DNA from: Paenibacillus sp. FSL H8-0048
GTDB lineage: Bacteria; Bacillota; Bacilli; Paenibacillales; Paenibacillaceae
Length of the DNA stretch: 64,000 nucleotides
Direction of reading: 5' to 3'
Assembly: GCF_038002825.1 (NCBI RefSeq)
Contig: NZ_JBBODF010000001.1
Span: forward strand, 2,852,001 to 2,916,000
Positions 28,368-35,800 of the stretch are shown here, piece after piece (the first letter of the stretch is position 1; each line of letters opens with the position of its first letter). Both the position numbers and the translations under genes were made by a program. The notes under the pieces were generated by a model. The model ran no database searches. It saw nothing but the letters and a program-made list of their open reading frames with translations, and was not told the origin of the DNA.

Positions 28368-28407
28368 TTTTTGTGTGAGAAACGGCACTCTATAATGACC
28401 TTTATCC

Positions 28408-28665
28408 TTAATGGCCACTAGCAGTATTACAGTCACTATAGGACTCTATGAATTGTACTAAAGCATCCACCGTTGGAATCTTTTCCAATGAAAGAAATTC
28501 GTCAGGAAATTCAAAATTGAATTCTTCCTCAATAGAAACAATCGCTTTGATAAACGTAATTGAATTAAGGCCATTTGCGCTTAGGACGTTAACTATATTG
28601 GCTTCTTTAGGATTTTCAAGCACTTCATTAATAATTGTCTTGATTCTTCCTCTCGTATTGTCCAT
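28408..28665 (-). CDS. Free-standing acyl carrier protein
   Basis: An 85-residue carrier protein with the phosphopantetheine site Ser35 in NGLNSITF. The four-helix ACP pattern is clear, with an acidic helix II region (SIEEEFNFEF) typical of fatty-acid-type ACPs. The ATG at 28665 has AGGAGG six to seven bases upstream; the open frame upstream of it overlaps loaP and is not used. It lies right after loaP and before the C-A(Asn)-PCP-E gene. It may hold the acyl group for the starter condensation domain, or may carry a dedicated extender unit; the hydroxymalonyl cassette already has its own ACP, which favours the first idea. Confidence 0.87.
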   Translation of the reverse strand: MDNTRGRIKTIINEVLENPKEANIVNVLSANGLNSITFIKAIVSIEEEFNFEFPDEFLSLEKIPTVDALVQFIESYSDCNTASGH

Positions 28666-28678
28666 GTTAGTCCTCCTA

Positions 28679-29257
28679 CTAACCGCCTGTTCTTGTAGGG
28701 CTAGATTCAAATTCTATACCTAAATCAATTATTTTACTGGCGCCCATAAACTCAAAATTAATCTTGGCTCTTCTATGCCGTTTGTCCAGCTTGGTGATTC
28801 TATTTTCCTTTCCTTTCAAAGGTCCGGATAATATGTATAACTTGTTATCGACAAAAACAGCCTTGGACAGTTCAATGATATCTTCCCCATTAATTAGCTC
28901 CAAGATGGGCTCAATTTCTTCTATGGGGACACATTTAAAATAATCTCCCTCACTGCCCTCTTCTCTGCAATGTATTTTCTTATCTTTTTCATTGCAATAA
29001 TCCAAAATTTTAAAAACGCCATATATTGAATTAATACCGGTGTACTTGTCGGCATCCATGTTAATGTAAACGAATACATAACCAGGGAACATGATTCTTG
29101 TTACTTCTCTAAAGACCCCCTCCTTCTTCTCATGAATTTTCCGTTTGGGTATACAACAATGCAAATAGTCCAACTGCTTGTATAATTGTGTTCTAACCTG
29201 TTCCTCTCTCCCTGTCTGGACATAAACCGCATACCATTTCAATTGGTTATCCCCCAT
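28679..29257 (-). CDS. loaP: LoaP, specialised NusG-family antiterminator
   Basis: A 192-residue NusG paralogue. The NGN domain (about 7-115) begins WYAVYVQTGREEQV and contains the conserved FPGYVFVYI strand. A KOW-like segment follows near the C-terminus (SGPLKGKENRI then NFEF). LoaP proteins in Bacillus promote read-through of intrinsic terminators in long polyketide operons such as those for difficidin and macrolactin. Start: ATG at 29257 fits the family N-terminus, but its nearest ribosome-like site AGAGGA is 14 bases away. A TTG at 29284 is the alternative. Unlike typical positions at the head of an operon, this copy lies inside the cluster, between the extender cassette and the Asn NRPS, flanked by two structured noncoding gaps. 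Confidence 0.88.
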   Translation of the reverse strand: MGDNQLKWYAVYVQTGREEQVRTQLYKQLDYLHCCIPKRKIHEKKEGVFREVTRIMFPGYVFVYINMDADKYTGINSIYGVFKILDYCNEKDKKIHCREEGSEGDYFKCVPIEEIEPILELINGEDIIELSKAVFVDNKLYILSGPLKGKENRITKLDKRHRRAKINFEFMGASKIIDLGIEFESSPTRTGG

Positions 29258-29293
29258 AGAAGTTTTGTAGAATCCTCTTAACAAAAGAGAATA

Positions 29294-29355
29294 GGTGCAT
29301 ATAGTAAAAATAAAGTAAATTATATTATTAATGATAATATATTCTATATACTACC
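29294..29355 (-). promoter_or_regulatory. Nested A/T-rich inverted repeats upstream of loaP
   Basis: A perfect eight-base-pair inverted repeat (29321-29328 with 29334-29341, loop TAATG) is nested within an imperfect outer pair (29294-29304 with 29344-29355). The 206-base gap between the FkbH-like gene and loaP is otherwise very A/T-rich. I see no clear sigma-A promoter pair in it. The repeats may be a terminator for the upstream genes or an operator for loaP. Confidence 0.35.
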
Positions 29356-29463
29356 ATTCATCACCATCTTCACTTATGAAAAAAATCACTTCACAGGGGA
29401 TAAAATGTAAATATGAGTCATTGTTCCAAAAAATCGCCGTATTATTGATCTTCCTGGATGGGA

Positions 29464-30510
29464 TTAGAACGGACTTTCGACAATCAGCTCCATGTAGGCT
29501 GGAGGATTCTGAAACTGTGCCTTATCATGTTCAAGAATAATCAGATTTCCATACCGCTCCAGCTCCTTAAAGCCGGCAAAAAGATAGGTAAACTTCATCA
29601 TCCGGTTGTACTCTGTAGGGACAAACTCAGCACGCAGGGTTACGCCTGCATCCTTAGCCAGAGCTGCGACATAATTCAATAGCACACTTCCAATTCCTCT
29701 TGACATAACCCGGCAAGACATTAGCAGAAGTTTAAGCGTCCATACCTTCCCGTCCATTTCGAGGAGTGTAAGCCCAATTTTTCCGTATGCCCCATATTTA
29801 TCTTCCAGGTCCGACATCAACAGCAGATGCTGGGGGGATAGCCGGAATTGGTCCAATTCTTCATAGGAATAGGTGTAACCAGTGGCATTTAGTTGATGGG
29901 TCCTCACCGTCAGCTCTTCCGCACGCTTTAAATCATCCTCCCGAACCGCCGCTACCGTGAGCTTCAACCCGAGTGAAGACAGAAATTCTTCATTGGAGCC
30001 AGTAAATTTCTCCTCAATACGGTTCCGTATAATATCATTCCTGTAGAGCTGCCTGCGATTTTTGGAATCCTCAGTCATATACATCGGATTAAACTCGGCC
30101 ATCCCAAGCAAGGAGTCCAGCTCTATCGCGTCTATGCATAACACTTCCGGATGCTGAAAATTCACTTCCTCGCGCTCAAACGGCTGATCATCAATAAAAG
30201 CCATGGATTCCCTACTGATATTAATTAAGGACCGGATATTCTCCACAGCAACAGACTTACTGTCCCAGCCGATTTGAGGAAAGAGAAAAAATTCATCCAG
30301 GCCGAATTGCTTTAGCTTAGCCATCGCCATATCATGGTTATTCCGGCTGGCAATGGATTGTAATATTCCCCGTTCATCCAAAGTTTCAACTATTTCGGCT
30401 ACTCCCTCACGGAGCAAAACCTCCCGGTCTTCTGACAGAATGCCGTGCCACAATGTATTGTCCAAATCCCAGACTAGACACTTGATCTTTTGGGCTCCCA
30501 TCAGACTCAC
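29464..30510 (-). CDS. FkbH-like HAD-superfamily glyceryl transferase/phosphatase
   Basis: A 348-residue FkbH-type protein. Family members take 1,3-bisphosphoglycerate, dephosphorylate it and place the glyceryl group on an ACP, the first step to hydroxymalonyl- and methoxymalonyl-ACP. The HAD motif DLDNTLW (Asp15, Asp17) and later SRNN and FIDDQPFER segments are seen. A C-terminal GNAT-like region (LLMSCRVMSRGIGSVLL) is typical of FkbH. The GTG at 30510 overlaps the preceding stop as GTGA; an ATG at 30501 is an alternative. It completes a four-gene set with ACP, acyl-CoA dehydrogenase and 3-hydroxyacyl-CoA dehydrogenase homologues. Confidence 0.92.
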   Translation of the reverse strand: MSLMGAQKIKCLVWDLDNTLWHGILSEDREVLLREGVAEIVETLDERGILQSIASRNNHDMAMAKLKQFGLDEFFLFPQIGWDSKSVAVENIRSLINISRESMAFIDDQPFEREEVNFQHPEVLCIDAIELDSLLGMAEFNPMYMTEDSKNRRQLYRNDIIRNRIEEKFTGSNEEFLSSLGLKLTVAAVREDDLKRAEELTVRTHQLNATGYTYSYEELDQFRLSPQHLLLMSDLEDKYGAYGKIGLTLLEMDGKVWTLKLLLMSCRVMSRGIGSVLLNYVAALAKDAGVTLRAEFVPTEYNRMMKFTYLFAGFKELERYGNLIILEHDKAQFQNPPAYMELIVESPF

Positions 30511-31676
30511 GCACCTTCTCTCGACTTCCGCCGCAAGAGCCGTCTAACATCGACAATCTCCTGAGTAGCAATAAGTAATTCATGCATTTGTGTGGTTCCT
30601 TCGATAATCTCGTTAATTTTTGCGTCGCGAAAATACCGTTCTACAGGGTAGCCCTCGTGGCAGCCATTGCCTCCATGAATCTGTACCGCATAATCAGCAG
30701 CCATCGTAACCATGGTCGAAGCGTAGTATTTAGCCGACCATGTCTCCATAATGCTGTCCGGGTCTCCGGTATCCTTCAGATATCCGGCTTTGCAGCACAG
30801 CAGCCTTGAAGCCTTAAGTTGCACGGCAATCTCTGTAATCATCTTCTGAATAAGCTGATTCTCACGGATAGGCCGGCCGAATTGAACTCTTTTGCTCGCA
30901 TAATCAATAGATGCCTCCAGACATGCCTGCGCTAGTCCGACACAACCCCAAGCTATTGTATATCGTCCATAATCCAGACTTGAAAGAGCAACATGTGAAA
31001 GTCCGGCACCGATTTGCCCCAACAGATTTCGGGAAGGTATTCGGCAGTTCTCAAAGGATAATTCAGCAATCATTGAAGCCCGGGCTCCCAGCAGGCCGGA
31101 CATGGGTTTTGTGTTAAAGCCTTCCCGAAACCGCTCGACAATAAAGGCGGTCGGCTTGCCTTCACATTTGGCGAAGATCAAAAAGACATCAGCAATTTGT
31201 CCCATTGTGATCCAGCGTTTATGCCCGTTTATTACATAGTCATCGCCTTCCCGGATAGCTGTCGTTTCGATGCTCTTGGCGTCGCTGCCGGCATTTGGTT
31301 CCGTTAGACCAACGGCTCCTATCGCTTCACCAGACGCGAACTTAGACAACCACTCCGCTCTTTGTGCATCTGTCCCCCAGCGCAGGATCGCTAAAGCTAT
31401 CATTCCCTGAACGGTCAGCAGGCTCCTAACGGACGAACAGGCCCGTCCAATCTCTTCATTTAGTAATCCGATTGTGATATTATCCAGCCCCATACCTCCG
31501 TAATGGTTCGGCAACATGGAACCCAGATACCCTTTCTCTTTAAGACTCTTAAGCGCATTAGGGTGAATCCGTTCCTCCTTGTCGTTGATTTCAGCGTATG
31601 GAAGCACCTCCTTATCAACAAATCTTTGGAACTCCTCTTGCCATTTCTGCTGCTCCACTGTTAATTCAAGCTTCAT
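30507..31676 (-). CDS. FkbI-like acyl-CoA dehydrogenase (acyl-ACP oxidation)
   Basis: A 389-residue flavin-dependent acyl-CoA dehydrogenase. The substrate/FAD loop GLTEPNAGSD, the RWIT strand, and a catalytic-Glu-type loop EIIEGTTQM (around 356-364) near the C-terminus are all present. In the hydroxymalonyl-ACP and methoxymalonyl-ACP pathways the FkbI homologue oxidises the ACP-bound intermediate in step with the FkbK-type dehydrogenase. The ATG at 31676 has GGGAGG eight bases upstream. It is 21 bases after the small ACP gene and overlaps the FkbH-like gene by four bases. A fatty-acid catabolic role is unlikely in this context. Confidence 0.92.
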   Translation of the reverse strand: MKLELTVEQQKWQEEFQRFVDKEVLPYAEINDKEERIHPNALKSLKEKGYLGSMLPNHYGGMGLDNITIGLLNEEIGRACSSVRSLLTVQGMIALAILRWGTDAQRAEWLSKFASGEAIGAVGLTEPNAGSDAKSIETTAIREGDDYVINGHKRWITMGQIADVFLIFAKCEGKPTAFIVERFREGFNTKPMSGLLGARASMIAELSFENCRIPSRNLLGQIGAGLSHVALSSLDYGRYTIAWGCVGLAQACLEASIDYASKRVQFGRPIRENQLIQKMITEIAVQLKASRLLCCKAGYLKDTGDPDSIMETWSAKYYASTMVTMAADYAVQIHGGNGCHEGYPVERYFRDAKINEIIEGTTQMHELLIATQEIVDVRRLLRRKSREGA

Positions 31677-31697
31677 CGTAATTGCCTCCCAAGAGTT

Positions 31698-31934
31698 TTA
31701 TAATGTTTTCATCTCAATCAGCTTGAGCATTCCATTGATTGTGCGGAAATTATCCAAATCCATATCCGCATTGTCTATCCGGATAGAGAATTCCTTCTCC
31801 AGAAACATCACAAGCTGCATGGCGAATAACGAATTGACAAAGCCTAGAGCAAAAATATCCTCATCATCCCCAAGCTCATATTTACGAAAAAACCGGGACA
31901 AAAACAATCTGATCTTCACTTTGTTTTCTTCCAT
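31698..31934 (-). CDS. FkbJ-like acyl carrier protein
   Basis: A 78-residue carrier protein with Ser35 in GFVNSLFAMQ as the phosphopantetheine attachment site. The atypical FVNSL context, rather than LGxDSL, is characteristic of dedicated FkbJ/ZmaD-type carriers. The start has AAAGGGAGA upstream. It is embedded among the FkbK-, FkbI- and FkbH-like genes and is expected to carry the glyceryl to hydroxymalonyl unit before a trans-AT moves it to the PKS. Confidence 0.9.
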   Translation of the reverse strand: MEENKVKIRLFLSRFFRKYELGDDEDIFALGFVNSLFAMQLVMFLEKEFSIRIDNADMDLDNFRTINGMLKLIEMKTL

Positions 31935-31970
31935 TTAAATATCTCCCTTTTTCTTATTAGATTAGCGGTA

Positions 31971-32819
31971 CTATACGTAATTGTAGAACCCGCGGCCGCT
32001 CTTGCGGCCTAGCAATCCTGCGTGCACCATCTTTTGCAATAATGGGCAACAACGGAATTTTGAATCCTGGTAGCTTTCGTATAGTATCTTAAGAGAATGG
32101 ACCACGGTGTCGAGACCAATCAAATCTGCAGTTTCCAGCGGTCCCATGGCATGTCCATAACATTTCTTGAAAATATCGTCTATCTCTGAAGGTTCGGCTA
32201 CTTGATCCTGAACTACAAAAGCAGCTTCATTCATAAACAGATGGGAAATACGGTTAGATACAAACCCCGGATAATCTTTCACTACAATTATGTCCTTGCC
32301 CATTCTGTCCATCAGCCTCTCTACCGAAAGCACACAATTCTCCGATGTGTGGAAGCCGCGTATGACTTCGACCGTCTTCTTTGCTGGAACCGGATTCATA
32401 AAATGGGTTCCGATTACCCGATCGGCCCGCTGGGTCAAACCTGCGATTTGGGTAATAGAAATACAAGAGGTATTAACCATAAATATGCACTCGTCTGGGC
32501 AGATTTTATCCAAGCTGCCATAAAGCTCCTTTTTAATCTCCCAATCCTCTGTAGCATTCTCTATCACAAATTGCGTGTCAGCCAGCATCCTTCTGTCGGT
32601 ACTGAATGCAATGCGCCCCATAACAGTATCTGCATTCTCAAACTGCTGCCCGCTGCCGAACAAACCACGAAAACGCAGGTTGTTCTCGATCTCTTTGCTG
32701 CAGCTCTTCAGCCGCTCTTCATCAATATCAATTGCTACTACCGGCAGACCTGCTTGTGCCAAAGTTTGCGCTACGCCAGTGCCCATAACTCCTAAACCAA
32801 CTACACCGATCTTCATCAT
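31971..32819 (-). CDS. FkbK-like 3-hydroxyacyl-CoA dehydrogenase
   Basis: A 282-residue NAD(P)-dependent dehydrogenase. The Rossmann motif GLGVMG (8-13) opens the protein. The central GTHFMNPVP with its His is the family signature, and YPGFVSNRI marks the start of the C-terminal helical domain. Family members include 3-hydroxybutyryl-CoA dehydrogenase and the FkbK/ZmaG enzymes that oxidise ACP-bound glycerate in extender-unit pathways. The ATG at 32819 has GGGGGA upstream; a second ATG follows at once. It is 14 bases after the PKS/BtrH gene, so the cassette is co-transcribed with the megasynthases. Confidence 0.92.
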   Translation of the reverse strand: MMKIGVVGLGVMGTGVAQTLAQAGLPVVAIDIDEERLKSCSKEIENNLRFRGLFGSGQQFENADTVMGRIAFSTDRRMLADTQFVIENATEDWEIKKELYGSLDKICPDECIFMVNTSCISITQIAGLTQRADRVIGTHFMNPVPAKKTVEVIRGFHTSENCVLSVERLMDRMGKDIIVVKDYPGFVSNRISHLFMNEAAFVVQDQVAEPSEIDDIFKKCYGHAMGPLETADLIGLDTVVHSLKILYESYQDSKFRCCPLLQKMVHAGLLGRKSGRGFYNYV

Positions 32820-32833
32820 GTAATTCCCCCACG

Positions 32834-35800
32834 TTATACAGAAGTTAATTTATCCAGACAGACCCTTTCAAGCTCAATGATATTTGCAATATTCTCTGTA
32901 AAAAAACCTGTACATAAGCTAATGGAACTGCCTGAGAAAAGATTCTTTGCAACTTTCGCTCTTATCGCCTTCCAGAGGTTCAGTATATCCTCTACAATCT
33001 TTACTTCATCATGGCTGGAGCCAAATAAAAGTTTTAGCCGGTACAGCTCCACTTGCTTCACATTAACTAAGGTATTAAGACCTTCAAGAACCTGATCATT
33101 TGCCATCAATTTTCTGGAATTTTCATCACAAAGATACTCCTCCAGCTCCATGATTCCCTTGGCGATGGCTTCTCTGCCAGTAAGGTAACACCTCTTTAAT
33201 TCATTGATTTGATAATCCGGTTCTGAAAGGCCCCCCCTTTCTCCAGTTTCGCTTAAATAATATTCATAGTAAGAATACTCATCAAAGAAATTCATGAAAT
33301 TTGCAATATAACCGTTATAGGCTCGGGTTACCTCCTCAAAGGAAACCTTTTTTTTGTCATAGGCCAAATTGTCCCTTAGAGGATGTTCGATGATATGAAA
33401 TACTCGTTCTTCTTCGTTATATCCGTAAATTAGCCAAGTATGGGGCAGATGTGTTGTCTCGTACAAATCCTTTCTTATAGAAGCATAATAACAATCAATC
33501 CAAAGGATAACCGGATTCCCCTTTTGGATTGCCTTCATTGTATCCGGGATGATCTCCTCACTTTTAGATTTTGCATGAAATTCAATCCCAGCATGCTGCA
33601 ACAGAAGACTGTCAGACTGCCTTGGAAGATATCGGGCTTCTGGCCATACTCCGTCTTCCCTGCGCTGAATCTGGTATACAATCATGTCATTGAGCAGGAA
33701 GGGAATGATACTTCCTTTATAATATTGAATAACAGGAAACAGGGAATTATAAAAACAGCTTTTATAATAGACGTCATTGAAAGGGTGGATATCCAATAGA
33801 ATGTCTGTTATTTTATTCTCAGTCGAACCGGGCTTCACCGTTTCTTTTACAAGACACTCTCCGGTTCTCTTCTCCGCGCGCAAGGCCAGTTTTCGAATCG
33901 TTCTATACTTCTCTACATCCTCGTAGCTTAAAGACAGATGCTCTTTCTCCATTTCGAGCTCACATTTTACAGCCACTAAGGAATTCCCGCCTAAATCATA
34001 GAAGTCCTTGTCAATGTTCACTTCGTCAATCCCTAACAACCCGGACCAAATCACTGCCAATTTGTTCTCCAATGGAGTATATGTTTCACCATTCTCTCTT
34101 CCTGCAGGACGAGCGGCAGCGGGCAAAAGATCGGTTTGGGGTTCTCGGCTTGTTGAGGCAGACAATGTATGAATGACTCGGGCTCTGATCTCAGCGGATA
34201 ACGTAACCGGTAAATATTTTTCACTGAGCAGAAGCTCCTGAGTGTAACTTAATTTGCATATGACAATCCTTTTAATGTCCCGATTCAGCACCTGTAAGAA
34301 TGCCTCCAACGCTTCTGCATTACTGATTCTTAACAGAATACTGCTCTCGGTTAGATTATTTTTCGATACCATTCCTGTTTCTTTCCACGCCGTCCAATTT
34401 ATAACGGTAGTCTTGCGCCCTCTTCGGTTTCTCCAAGCACCAAACGTATCCTGGTAGGCGTTCGCAGCGCTATAATAGCCTAAGCCCTTTCCGCCAAGAA
34501 TTGAAGCTACCGATGAAAAAAGTATGAAAAAATCCATGTCATCATCTTGTGTCAGCTTATCAAGAATCCATGTGCCATAGATTTTTGGAGCAATCACTTT
34601 CTCCAAATCCAGCCTGCTCTCTCTGGAAATGTTCTGACCATCCCCTCCGGCGGCTGCGCTGTGCACCACGCCGTTAATTCTGCCAAACCTGCTTCTTACT
34701 TGCGCCAGCAGTTGCTTCATTTCAGATTCCTGGCATACATCCGCTCTCATGCAGACTACTTGGCTTCCGTTTTCTTTAATTGCAAGTAAGGTTCTGATTT
34801 TGTGGCACAATGCTTCGTCTGTAGACGTCTCTAGCAACGCCGCCCATTTATCGGCTTCGGGAAACGGGGACCGGTTAACCAATACCAGGTTAACTTGGAT
34901 CTGTTGTCTGGAGAAGAAATGTGCTATTTCCAGTCCAATACCGCCTGTGCCGCCAATAATGATATAGGCTCCGTCCTCTTTAAGCATCCATTGTTGCACG
35001 GGAACCGTTGACAGGCTTTGAGGAGAAATCTCTTCCGTATATCTCTGGTTGTTACGGAAAGCCGCAGAATGAAGCTGGTAACCGGATTCTATTTCCTTGT
35101 AGATTAGTTCGGCATCTGTTTCATCGTCTATGTCAATACATCTGCATTGTATTGCTTTACTTTCCTGGTTCACGACTTTCGCTAATCCGAACAAGGCCGC
35201 ATTTTCAGGAATTAGCAGCTTTTCATCTCCTGTAACCTCGTTAGCATAAGCCGATATAACAGTGACCTCTATACTTTGGGCTGGTCTTGAGTCTTGCAAT
35301 GCATGGATTAATCCAAGAAAGCTGGATATCCCTTGCTTCAGATTGTCTCTAACCGGTCCAAAATCAGAACAAGCCTGCGTTCTCATACATGAAGCGAAAT
35401 GGTAAATCTGAGATACTTCAGATAGCCGGAGGGAGTTTTCAGGCTGATCATAACTCTGGTGGCCTCCGCCTCTCCACTCTATAAACGGCCTGCCCTCCTC
35501 CCTCAGCCTGTTTAATACATAATCTCCAATTCCGGCTCCATCTGTAACCACAAGAATTGTCCCGTTCTGCTCTTCCTGCTCCGTCTGAAGACTGGCCCGT
35601 TCTTGCCGTTTCCATGCATGGGAATAATACAGATGATCACTATGGGAAACATTCTGCTTAAGCGCGGGGGCTGGTAAGCGGGCCCAGCACCTTTTCCTTT
35701 CAAACGGATAAGTAGGAAGACTTATCCGGCCAGCTCCTGCACCGGAATAGAAACGGTTCCAATTAATCTGCTCCCCTCCGGCATAACGCTCGCATATCTC

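Noticed and set aside
5511..32819. Identity with zwittermicin, xenocoumacin or amicoumacin clusters
   Set aside because: Shared parts (Asn C-A-T-E, hydroxymalonyl genes) are present, but the AT-less modules, LoaP, domain order and BtrH fusion do not match those clusters as I know them.
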